DNA from: an uncultured Porphyromonadaceae bacterium
GTDB lineage: Bacteria > Bacteroidota > Bacteroidia > Bacteroidales > Muribaculaceae
Assembly (NCBI GenBank): GCA_947176585.1
Contig: CAMWRI010000009.1
Span: 1-32,086, forward strand
Length of the DNA stretch: 32,086 nt
Direction of reading: 5' to 3'
Of this stretch, positions 25,272-31,864 are shown one piece after another; positions within the stretch are counted from its first letter, which is position 1; each line of letters begins with the position of its first letter. Made by a program: the position numbers and the translations under genes. The notes beneath the pieces were generated by a model, which was not told the DNA's origin, searched no databases, and saw only the letters and a program-made list of their open reading frames with translations.

Positions 25272-26807
25272 ATGGACGCCAGATACACAGCCGTGCTTGA
25301 AATCGGCAGCAGTAAAGTGAAAGGTGCGGTGGCTCGCACCGACAGCGATGGAGCCTCCACGCTCGTGGCCATGCACCAGGTGAGCACCAACGGATGCGTG
25401 CGACATGGACGCGTGCAGAACATCCAGGAAGTGGCCGCAGCAGTGGACGAGGTGCTCCGCCGCCTCGAAAACGACCCCGCCGTGGCTCCCCGCAAGATCA
25501 GGCGAGTGAGGGTGGCACTGGGCGGCCGCTCGCTCAAAAGCGTCCATTCCGAGGCCGAGGCACGCTTCGGCGAGGAGACCGACATCACTCCCGAAACCGT
25601 GGAGCGCCTCAAGAAAGAGGCCACATTCAGCCTGCCGGCCGACCGCCAGGTGCTGGCCGTGCTGCCCCGCACCTACAAGGTGGACAACACCAAGGTGCAG
25701 AAAGCCATCGGATGCACATGCCGCAGCATCCAGGCCAAGGTGACGGTGGTGCTGGCCGACCCCTCCAACCGCACCAACCTCGACCGTGTGCGCATGACCG
25801 GCGGCGCCGATACGCCGGACGGCGAACCGGTGGCCGTGGAGCGCGTGTATGTGCCGCGCCAGCTGGCACTCGCAGCCATGGCCCTCACTCCCAGCGAGCA
25901 GCAGTTGGGCTGCGTGCTCGTGGATATGGGTGCCGAAACCACCACGGTGAGCATCCACCGCGAGGGTGCCCTGCAGTCGCTCGTGACGCTGCCAATGGGC
26001 GGACGCAACATCACCATCGACCTGGCCAACGGCTTGAAGTGCACCGAGGAGCAGGCCGAATATATCAAGACCAACCAGGCATCGGCCATAGCCGACAGTG
26101 AGTCGATGGGCAACGACGCCAAGGAAATCAACAGCTACTCCCAGGCCCGTGCAGGCGAGATTATCGCAAACGTGATGTATCGCATCGAGGCCGCAGGCTT
26201 CAAACCCTCCGACCTCCCCGCAGGTATCATACTCACAGGCGGAGCCACCGGCATGCGCCGCATGGCAGAGCTCTTCGAGACGCAGACCAAGATGAAGGTG
26301 CGCACAGCTCCTGCCGACAACCGCGTGCGCCCCGGCACCACCGGCGCCGACCCCATCACATCCCTCGAAATCATGGCCCTGGCCGCATGGCCCGCAGGAG
26401 TGGACGGCAGCGACCTCACCGCACTCCCCGAGACCGCGCCCGCACGCACCGCCGAGGAGGAAGACCCCTACGGCCACGACGGCGCCGACGACACTGACGC
26501 ACGCTACGGACGTGAATACCACAACCCGCGCGGCTACGACCGCCGCCGCTACGATACCGATGACGACGACCCGGACCTCCTGGACGACGACCCGGATGAC
26601 GACGACTACGAAGACGACCGACGCCGCAGGCCCGGCAAAGGCGCGAAATCGAAGAAGCAGTACGTAGACCCGGATGACGATGACGACGACTACGAAGAAG
26701 ATCGCGGCAAGCGTAAAGGCGGCCGGTTCAGCGGCCTGAGCAATTTAATGAAAAAATTCGGCGACGCGGTGATAGGCACCACCGGCCCCCAAGATATGGA
26801 CGATTGA
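25272..26807 (+). CDS. ftsA: Cell division protein FtsA
   Basis: 511 residues from the ATG at 25272. The track's ATG at 25209 adds a non-conserved Thr/Asn-rich stretch and overlaps ftsQ, so I reject it. FtsA is the actin-like membrane anchor of FtsZ. It begins with the phosphate loop LEIGSSKVKGAVA. The ATPase fold continues with VDMGAETTTVSIH and IILTGGATGMRRM. After about residue 385 there is a roughly 125-residue tail. It is acidic with runs of Asp and Glu, interrupted by basic patches (RRRRPGKGAKSKK, DRGKRKGG), and ends in a short amphipathic helix FSGLSNLMKKFGDAVIG that probably binds the membrane. The linker is much longer than in E. coli FtsA (420 in total) and is partly repeated at DNA level. 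ftsZ follows 25 nt downstream. Confidence 0.96.
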   Translation: MDARYTAVLEIGSSKVKGAVARTDSDGASTLVAMHQVSTNGCVRHGRVQNIQEVAAAVDEVLRRLENDPAVAPRKIRRVRVALGGRSLKSVHSEAEARFGEETDITPETVERLKKEATFSLPADRQVLAVLPRTYKVDNTKVQKAIGCTCRSIQAKVTVVLADPSNRTNLDRVRMTGGADTPDGEPVAVERVYVPRQLALAAMALTPSEQQLGCVLVDMGAETTTVSIHREGALQSLVTLPMGGRNITIDLANGLKCTEEQAEYIKTNQASAIADSESMGNDAKEINSYSQARAGEIIANVMYRIEAAGFKPSDLPAGIILTGGATGMRRMAELFETQTKMKVRTAPADNRVRPGTTGADPITSLEIMALAAWPAGVDGSDLTALPETAPARTAEEEDPYGHDGADDTDARYGREYHNPRGYDRRRYDTDDDDPDLLDDDPDDDDYEDDRRRRPGKGAKSKKQYVDPDDDDDDYEEDRGKRKGGRFSGLSNLMKKFGDAVIGTTGPQDMDD

Positions 26808-26813
26808 ATCACC

Positions 26814-26824
26814 CTCAACCACAA
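26814..26824 (+). promoter_or_regulatory. CTCAACCACAA leader motif upstream of ftsZ
   Basis: Identical to the 11-nt motif before ftsA, and 8 nt before the ftsZ ATG. The overlapping core AACCACAATA also appears before the last, partial gene of the window (31845-31854). The function is inferred only from repetition and position. Confidence 0.3.
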
Positions 26825-26832
26825 TACGATAT

Positions 26833-28188
26833 ATGGCACCCGAAGATAATCAGTATCTCGACAAATACGAACAAGCCGAAACCGAACCCAACCGCATCGT
26901 GGTAGTGGGCGTGGGTGGCGGCGGCAACAATGCCGTCAACTACATGTACGGCCAGGACATCCGCAGCGTATCCTTCGTTGTGGCCAACACCGACCGCCAG
27001 GCGCTCAACTCGTCGCCCGTGCCCACGAAGGTGCTCCTGGGTCCCACCGTCACCAAAGGACGCGGCGCCGGAGCAAAGCCAGAGCGCGCCAAAGCCGCGG
27101 CCGAGGAGAGCGCCCAGGATATCGAGCGCCTCTTCAGCGACGACATCGACATGGTGTTCGTCACCGCCGGCATGGGCGGAGGCACCGGCACGGGCGCAGG
27201 CCCGGTGGTGGCCCGCATCGCCCGCGAGAAAGGGCTGCTCACCATCGGAATCGTCACCATTCCCTTCCTCTTCGAGGGCTTGCGCAAGATCAACAAGGCT
27301 CTCGCAGGCGCCGATGAGATGAAGAAATACGTCGACGCACTGCTGGTGATCCAGAACGAGCGCCTCACCGATATCTACCCCGACGAAATCTTCGAGGAGG
27401 CATTCGCCAAGGCCGACGAAACTCTGGCCACCGCCGCACGCTCCATCTCGGAAATCATCACCAACCAGGGCTACATCAACCTCGACTTCAACGATGTGGA
27501 CACCACCCTGCGCGACGGCGGCACTGCAATCATATCCATAGGCTACGGCGAGGGCGAGAACCGCGTGACCAAGGCCATAGAAGACGCCCTGAACTCGCCG
27601 CTGCTCAACAACACCGACGTGTTCTCCAGCAAGCACCTGCTATTCAACCTCTGCTACTCGCGCGAGGCCGAGGTGCAGTTCAAGGCCAAGGAGGCAAAGG
27701 AATTCAACGACTTCGTGAACAAGATCGATCCCGAAGTGGAGGTGATCTGGGGTATCAAATACGACGAGACACTGGGCAACAAGGTGAAGCTCACCGTGCT
27801 CGCATCGGGCTTCGATATCACGGTGCACGAGAATGAGAACGGCGACCCCGACCTTGTGCTCACGGGCACACCACGCGACCATCACGACAAGCCGACACAA
27901 CCGGGCGCCATAGATATAGCCAAGATCTCCAACCTGTACGGCGAAGAGAAGATCAACGAGACCATGCGCACCCAGGACCGCCAGCGCTACATAATCCTGG
28001 ATGATGAAAATCTTGACAACGACGACGTGATCGAACGCTTCGAAAACACTCCCGCCTATAACCGAGACCGACGCCTGGTGCAGAACATCAAGGCCGCCGG
28101 GCAGCCCGTGGCTGCGCCCGAGCGCCCCGCGGCTCCCGCGCGCCCCGCAGCCGACGCCAACAGCATCAACTTCATCGACGAAGAATGA
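26833..28188 (+). CDS. ftsZ: Cell division protein FtsZ
   Basis: 451 residues. FtsZ is the tubulin-like GTPase that forms the Z ring. The GTP site includes VGVGGGGNNAVNYM near residues 22-35 and the tubulin signature GGGTGTGAGP near 115-124. The T7/synergy region NLDFNDVDTTLRDGGTAIISIG follows, with the catalytic Asp residues in the NxDFxD motif. The C-terminal variable part holds a likely FtsA-binding peptide ENTPAYNRDRR, a variant of the usual IPAFLR/K. It is followed by a Pro/Ala-rich extension and an acidic NFIDEE end, so the peptide is not at the extreme terminus. The gene has its own A/C-rich leader. The stop overlaps the sirtuin start (ATGA). Confidence 0.98.
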   Translation: MAPEDNQYLDKYEQAETEPNRIVVVGVGGGGNNAVNYMYGQDIRSVSFVVANTDRQALNSSPVPTKVLLGPTVTKGRGAGAKPERAKAAAEESAQDIERLFSDDIDMVFVTAGMGGGTGTGAGPVVARIAREKGLLTIGIVTIPFLFEGLRKINKALAGADEMKKYVDALLVIQNERLTDIYPDEIFEEAFAKADETLATAARSISEIITNQGYINLDFNDVDTTLRDGGTAIISIGYGEGENRVTKAIEDALNSPLLNNTDVFSSKHLLFNLCYSREAEVQFKAKEAKEFNDFVNKIDPEVEVIWGIKYDETLGNKVKLTVLASGFDITVHENENGDPDLVLTGTPRDHHDKPTQPGAIDIAKISNLYGEEKINETMRTQDRQRYIILDDENLDNDDVIERFENTPAYNRDRRLVQNIKAAGQPVAAPERPAAPARPAADANSINFIDEE

Positions 28189-28883
28189 ACCGCAAGCCCC
28201 GTCTCGTGATCAGCACCGGCGCAGGAATGAGCGCCGAGAGCGGCATCTCCACCTTCCGCGATGCCGACGGCCTCTGGGAGCGCTATCCGGTGATGCAGGT
28301 GTGCAGCGCCGACGGCTTCGCCGCCGACCCCGCTCTGGTCCACAACTTCTACAACGACCGCCGCGACCAGCTCGACACCGTGGAGCCCAACGCCGGCCAC
28401 CTGGCACTGGCGCGCCTTGAGGAGCACTTCGATGTGGATATCATCACCCAGAACGTGGACGACCTGCACGAGCGCGCCGGAAGCACCCGCGTGCTGCACC
28501 TCCACGGCGAGCTGCGCAAGGTGCGCGCAATGGACGATCCCTCGCTGCTCTTCACCCTGCCCGCAGGCACCCGCACCACGCCGGACACCCGCATCGACGG
28601 CCACGCCGTGCGGCCCCACATCGTGTTCTTTCAGGAAGCCGTGCCGGCCTTCGAGCCCGCCGCCCGCATCGTGGAGCAGGCCGATATTTTCGTGATCATA
28701 GGCACATCGCTGAGCGTCTACCCCGCCGCTTCGCTGCTGCAATATGTGCGCCCCGGCGTGCCCGTCTACTACATCGACCCGCGTCCCGCAGCCGTGCCCG
28801 CAAGCGTGCATGTGATATCCGCCCCGGCATCAGAAGGCGTGGAACTCCTGGCCCGCATCCTGATTGACTCAGACAAGAAGTAG
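28185..28883 (+). CDS. cobB: NAD-dependent protein deacylase, SIR2 family, without zinc cysteines
   Basis: 232 residues, starting within the ftsZ stop as ATGA. Sirtuins remove acyl groups from lysines, consuming NAD. The NAD motif STGAGMSAESGISTFRDADGLW is at residues 10-31, TQNVDDLHERAG at 88-99 and the catalytic His at H107 in HLHGEL. GTSLSVYPAA and YYIDPRP complete the NAD site. Y56 and R59 in FYNDRR form the YxxR pair of SIRT5-like class III enzymes, which bind acidic acyl groups, so desuccinylase or demalonylase activity is a fair inference. The usual four zinc-binding cysteines between HGEL and the VIIGTS region are absent; the only Cys is C40. I recall Bacteroides homologues with the same lack, so it may be a lineage form. 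Thirteen nt after the stop lies an RNA-hairpin sequence. Confidence 0.93.
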   Translation: MNRKPRLVISTGAGMSAESGISTFRDADGLWERYPVMQVCSADGFAADPALVHNFYNDRRDQLDTVEPNAGHLALARLEEHFDVDIITQNVDDLHERAGSTRVLHLHGELRKVRAMDDPSLLFTLPAGTRTTPDTRIDGHAVRPHIVFFQEAVPAFEPAARIVEQADIFVIIGTSLSVYPAASLLQYVRPGVPVYYIDPRPAAVPASVHVISAPASEGVELLARILIDSDKK

Positions 28884-28896
28884 CGCCCCCAACGTA

Positions 28897-28918
28897 GGGA
28901 TGCATCATGGTGCGTCCC
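28897..28918 (+). repeat. Strong hairpin-forming inverted repeat between the sirtuin and DUF4271 genes
   Basis: GGGATGCAT, a CATG loop and GTGCGTCCC form a 9-bp RNA stem using two G-U pairs. There is no U-run after it. The shape resembles REP-like intergenic repeats or a 3'-end stabilising hairpin. No second copy was seen in this window. Confidence 0.5.
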
Positions 28919-28943
28919 ACTCCCACCGAGTTTCTATTATCCA

Positions 28944-29786
28944 GTGAACACCGACACCCTTCCGCAACCCCCGCAGGCTCCGCTGCCACGCCCCTTCGAC
29001 GCCTCGCTCGACCACGCGCTGGGCGCCATGGTGGAAGCGCGCCCGATCGACATGTCGCTGTTCAAGGCCTGTGCCGAGGAGGCCGCCCGCCAGTCGGCAC
29101 TGTGCTCCGGGCGCCCCGCCGAGCCTCGCGTGCTACATCCGGCCCGCCAGCCGGCAGTGTTGGGAGTGCTGGCCGTGCTGTTTGTGGCTTGCCTTCTGGT
29201 CTACAGCTATTTCGGCCGGGCCATGGCCGAAAGCGTGAACGACCTGTGGAGCCTGCGCAGCCGCGAGAACGCTTTCGACGACACCGCATCGGGGCGCCGC
29301 CGCGTGCAATGGGTGCTCGCCCTGCAATACGCCGCCTACGTCGGGCTCCTGCTCTATGCCATCGTTGATCCCGTGCCGGAGGCCGACACTCCGCTCGCGA
29401 TGCGCCACATCATGGCCATGATGTCCGTGGCGGCGGCCTATTACGTGTTTCAGCTGGGCGTGTACAACGTGCTGGCCTACACCTTCGCTCCGGATGCCGG
29501 GGCAGGCCACAGATGGGTGGACGGCTTCCAGGCTTCGCAAGGCATCACAGGTCTCGTGCTTTCCGTGCCGGTGCTGGCGATGGTGTTTTATCCGGATGCA
29601 TTTCTGGCATGCCTGACAGCCGCCGTGACGGTATATTTCATGGGACGCCTGATCTTCATAATCAAGGGTTTTAGAATTTTTTACACTGGTTATACCTCTT
29701 TAGTGTATTTTATTTTGTACCTTTGCACTCTTGAAATAGTACCCGTTCTGTGCATTCTGGCGCTCGCAGGCACGATAGCCCGCTGA
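28944..29786 (+). CDS. DUF4271 domain-containing membrane protein
   Basis: 280 residues if the GTG at 28944 is used. No ATG in a better place is visible except an internal one at codon 29 (MVEARPID), so the start is uncertain. The N-terminal roughly 65 residues are hydrophilic and Pro-rich. About six membrane spans follow, the first near 70-92 (VLGVLAVLFVACLLVYSYF). The segment FGRAMAESVNDLWSLRSRENAF and the last spans (FIIKGFRIFYTGYTSLVYFILYLCTLEIVPVL) are typical of DUF4271, a Bacteroidota family usually encoded just before hemD. Its function is unknown. The 3' end of the gene is strikingly AT-rich and contains a TACCTTTG promoter-like box in front of hemD. Confidence 0.85.
   Translation: MNTDTLPQPPQAPLPRPFDASLDHALGAMVEARPIDMSLFKACAEEAARQSALCSGRPAEPRVLHPARQPAVLGVLAVLFVACLLVYSYFGRAMAESVNDLWSLRSRENAFDDTASGRRRVQWVLALQYAAYVGLLLYAIVDPVPEADTPLAMRHIMAMMSVAAAYYVFQLGVYNVLAYTFAPDAGAGHRWVDGFQASQGITGLVLSVPVLAMVFYPDAFLACLTAAVTVYFMGRLIFIIKGFRIFYTGYTSLVYFILYLCTLEIVPVLCILALAGTIAR
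29718..29725 (+). promoter_or_regulatory. Predicted promoter element inside the DUF4271 gene, upstream of hemD-rnpA-yidD
   Basis: TACCTTTG is a perfect TAnnTTTG in an island with 19 GC out of 70 (29671-29740). It lies about 100 nt before the preferred hemD start. A TTTA (29699-29702) is the closest -33 candidate, so the upstream element is weak. Confidence 0.5.
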
Positions 29787-29826
29787 TGCCGGGGTGCGCA
29801 TCCACACCTTGAAACGAGCCATCGCA

Positions 29827-30588
29827 GTGATTATAAAGAAGATATTAGTATCGCAGCCCAAGCCCGACACCGAAAAATCACCCTATTTTGAAATAGCCGA
29901 AAAATATGGTGTCGACATCGTTTTCCGTCCTTTCATCAAAGTGGAAGGCCTGTCGGTAAAGGATTTCAGGGCCCAGAAAATCAATATCGCCGACTACTCG
30001 GCCATCATCTTCACAGCCAAGACCGCTATCGACAATTTCTTCCGCCTGGCCGAAGAAACCCGCGTGAGCATCCCGGACACGCAGAAATACTTCTGCTCCT
30101 CGGAAAGCATTGCTCACTACCTGCAGAAATACATCGTATACCGCAAGCGCAAGATCTTCGCCTCCAAGACCGGCAAGCTCGCTGACATCATCCCCTCGAT
30201 GGTCAAGCACAAGACCGAGAAATATCTCTTTGCCGTGAGCGACGTGCACAGCGGCAAGGACTCGGCCATGCTCGCCGAGAGCAAGGTGAACTTCACCCCC
30301 GCCGTGATGTATCGCACCGTGAGCAACGACTTCGCCCCCGATGAGCCTTTCGACTACGACATGCTCGTGTTCTTCAGCCCACAGGGCATACAGTCGCTAT
30401 TCAAGAACTTCCCCGATTTCAAGCAGGGCGACATCGTGATTGCCACCTTCGGCGCCGCCACATCCAAGGCTGCCACAGACGCGGGCCTGCGCGTGGACGT
30501 AGCCGCTCCCTCGCCCGAAGCACCCTCCATGACCCAGGCCATAGACAATTATCTGGCCGAAGTACAACCCCCGCAGACAGCCGAATGA
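29827..30588 (+). CDS. hemD: Uroporphyrinogen-III synthase family protein (HemD)
   Basis: 253 residues from the GTG at 29827, which places the family N-terminus IIKKILVSQPKP at the start. The track uses a GTG at 29794 and a TTG at 29809 is also possible. HemD closes hydroxymethylbilane into uroporphyrinogen III in tetrapyrrole synthesis. The protein shows the two-lobed HemD layout: YFEIAEKYGVDIVFRPFIKVEG, IFTAKTAIDNFF and YFCSSESIAHYLQKY, then a second lobe with DMLVFFSPQGIQSLF and IATFGAATSKAATDAGLR. Catalytic residues are poorly conserved in this family, and the Bacteroidota branch is divergent; activity is inferred. The order DUF4271-hemD-rnpA-yidD-tatD is, as I recall, a standard Bacteroidales arrangement. 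The stop overlaps rnpA (ATGA). Confidence 0.85.
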   Translation: MIIKKILVSQPKPDTEKSPYFEIAEKYGVDIVFRPFIKVEGLSVKDFRAQKINIADYSAIIFTAKTAIDNFFRLAEETRVSIPDTQKYFCSSESIAHYLQKYIVYRKRKIFASKTGKLADIIPSMVKHKTEKYLFAVSDVHSGKDSAMLAESKVNFTPAVMYRTVSNDFAPDEPFDYDMLVFFSPQGIQSLFKNFPDFKQGDIVIATFGAATSKAATDAGLRVDVAAPSPEAPSMTQAIDNYLAEVQPPQTAE

Positions 30589-31013
30589 TGCCTCACGGCC
30601 TAAGACTATACAAGAAACAGCGCCTCTGTTCGCCCACAGCGATTGAGGCGCTTTTTGCCCGCACACCCGACGTGGACAGCGCCCTGGCATATCCGCTGCG
30701 CGCCGTATGGCGCCACGGAAGCGCCCGCCGCAGCGACTCGCCGCTGGCATTCGTGATCGTCGTGCCCAAGCGGCGCCTGCGTCACGCCGTGGACAGGGTG
30801 CTCATGCGCCGGCGCACCCGCGAGGCGTTTCGCCTCAACCACGCCGCTTTCCCCCTGCCTGAAGGCACCCGCACAGATGTGGCCTTCGTCTACGTAGGCT
30901 CCGGCCTCGAGCCTTACAGCGCCGTGGAGCGCGCTGTAAGGCGCCTGCTCGAACGCGTTGCCGCCTCGGCAGCCGACACCGCCACCGTTACCGACAGCCC
31001 ATTGCAGCCATGA
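30585..31013 (+). CDS. rnpA: Ribonuclease P protein component
   Basis: 142 residues, with the ATG at 30585 overlapping the hemD stop; a second ATG at 30588 is equally possible. RnpA is the basic protein that helps the RNase P RNA bind and cleave pre-tRNA leaders. It has a [10 protein letters not shown] start (the F/Y-x-K-x-x-R-L type), the strand [16 protein letters not shown] and the helix [11 protein letters not shown]. The RNR signature is normally RNxxKRxxRE, but here the Asn position is Val72 ([10 protein letters not shown]), which is unusual. The tail after about residue 125 is Ala/Thr-rich. The gene is in the hemD-rnpA-yidD group and not next to dnaA/rpmH/yidC as in many bacteria. The stop overlaps yidD (ATGA). 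Confidence 0.93.
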   Translation: MMPHGLRLYKKQRLCSPTAIEALFARTPDVDSALAYPLRAVWRHGSARRSDSPLAFVIVVPKRRLRHAVDRVLMRRRTREAFRLNHAAFPLPEGTRTDVAFVYVGSGLEPYSAVERAVRRLLERVAASAADTATVTDSPLQP

Positions 31014-31240
31014 ACACCCTCAGCCGCATAGCCGTAGCACTGCTCTCGCTACCCATCCACTTCTACCGGGCCGCGATATCGCCGCTGCTGCCCCCGGCCT
31101 GCCGCTACACCCCCACCTGCAGCGCCTACGCTCTCGAGGCACTCCGCCGCCACGGCCCCCTGCGCGGCACATGGCTTACAATCAAGCGCATAATGCGCTG
31201 CCACCCCTGGGGAGGCAGCGGCTACGACCCCGTGCCATGA
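31010..31240 (+). CDS. yidD: Membrane protein insertion efficiency factor YidD
   Basis: 76 residues, the normal size. YidD is a small membrane-associated protein that assists YidC-dependent insertion of inner-membrane proteins. An amphipathic N-terminal helix ([20 protein letters not shown]) precedes the family signature [15 protein letters not shown] at residues 31-45. [17 protein letters not shown] follows at the end. The ATG overlaps rnpA (ATGA), and the last bases ATGA also provide the start of the next gene. yidD beside rnpA is widely conserved; yidC itself is not in this window. Confidence 0.96.
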   Translation: MNTLSRIAVALLSLPIHFYRAAISPLLPPACRYTPTCSAYALEALRRHGPLRGTWLTIKRIMRCHPWGGSGYDPVP

Positions 31241-31845
31241 TACCACCAGGAGTGACCGACATACACACCCACAACCCACACGCTCCGACCGGTACGGCCA
31301 TCGTGAATATCGAGCCCGACGCCGGCATACCGGCCGACGCACCGCCAGGAGCCCTCTACAGCACAGGCGTGCACCCCTGGCGCAGCGCCGAGGCTGCCAC
31401 GCTCTGGCCCCGGGTGGAAAACCTTGCAGGCGATGATCGCATAGCCGCCATAGGCGAGGCCGGCCTCGACCGCCTCAAAGGCGCGCCGCTGTCAGAGCAA
31501 CTCACTCTGCTCGAGCGCCACGCCCGCCTGGCCGATGCACTGGGCAAACCACTGATAGTGCACTGCGTGCGCGCATGGGCCGAGCTTCTGGCCCTACACC
31601 GCCGCCTGCGTCCGGCGCAGCCCTGGATCATCCACGGCTTCCGCGGAGCCCCGGCTCTGGCCGCACGGCTCCTGGAGGCAGGCATGTACATCTCCCTCGG
31701 CCCACGATTCAACCCCGCCACCGCAGCCGCCGTGCCGGCACACCGGCTGCTGCTCGAAACCGACGACAACTCCGCAGTCTCGATCGCCGACGTGGCCGCA
31801 GCCGTGGCCGCAGCCAGGGACTCATCACCAGCCAAATCGAATTAA
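31237..31845 (+). CDS. TatD family metal-dependent hydrolase
   Basis: 202 residues from the ATG at 31237, which overlaps the yidD stop (ATGA). The track ORF starts earlier, at 30958, inside rnpA. TatD enzymes are metal-dependent (beta/alpha)8 hydrolases with 3'-5' exonuclease or related phosphoesterase activity on nucleic acids. The metal ligands are visible: TDIHTH (H10, H12), the Glu of GEAGLDR, the His of VHCVRA, the His of IIHGFRG and the Asp in LLLETDDN. It is shorter than E. coli TatD (about 260), in line with the short TatD form that I recall beside yidD in Bacteroidales. Its precise substrate is unknown. The following gene starts 19 nt later, after an AACCACAATA leader. Confidence 0.9.
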   Translation: MIPPGVTDIHTHNPHAPTGTAIVNIEPDAGIPADAPPGALYSTGVHPWRSAEAATLWPRVENLAGDDRIAAIGEAGLDRLKGAPLSEQLTLLERHARLADALGKPLIVHCVRAWAELLALHRRLRPAQPWIIHGFRGAPALAARLLEAGMYISLGPRFNPATAAAVPAHRLLLETDDNSAVSIADVAAAVAAARDSSPAKSN

Positions 31846-31864
31846 ACCACAATATATCATTACT

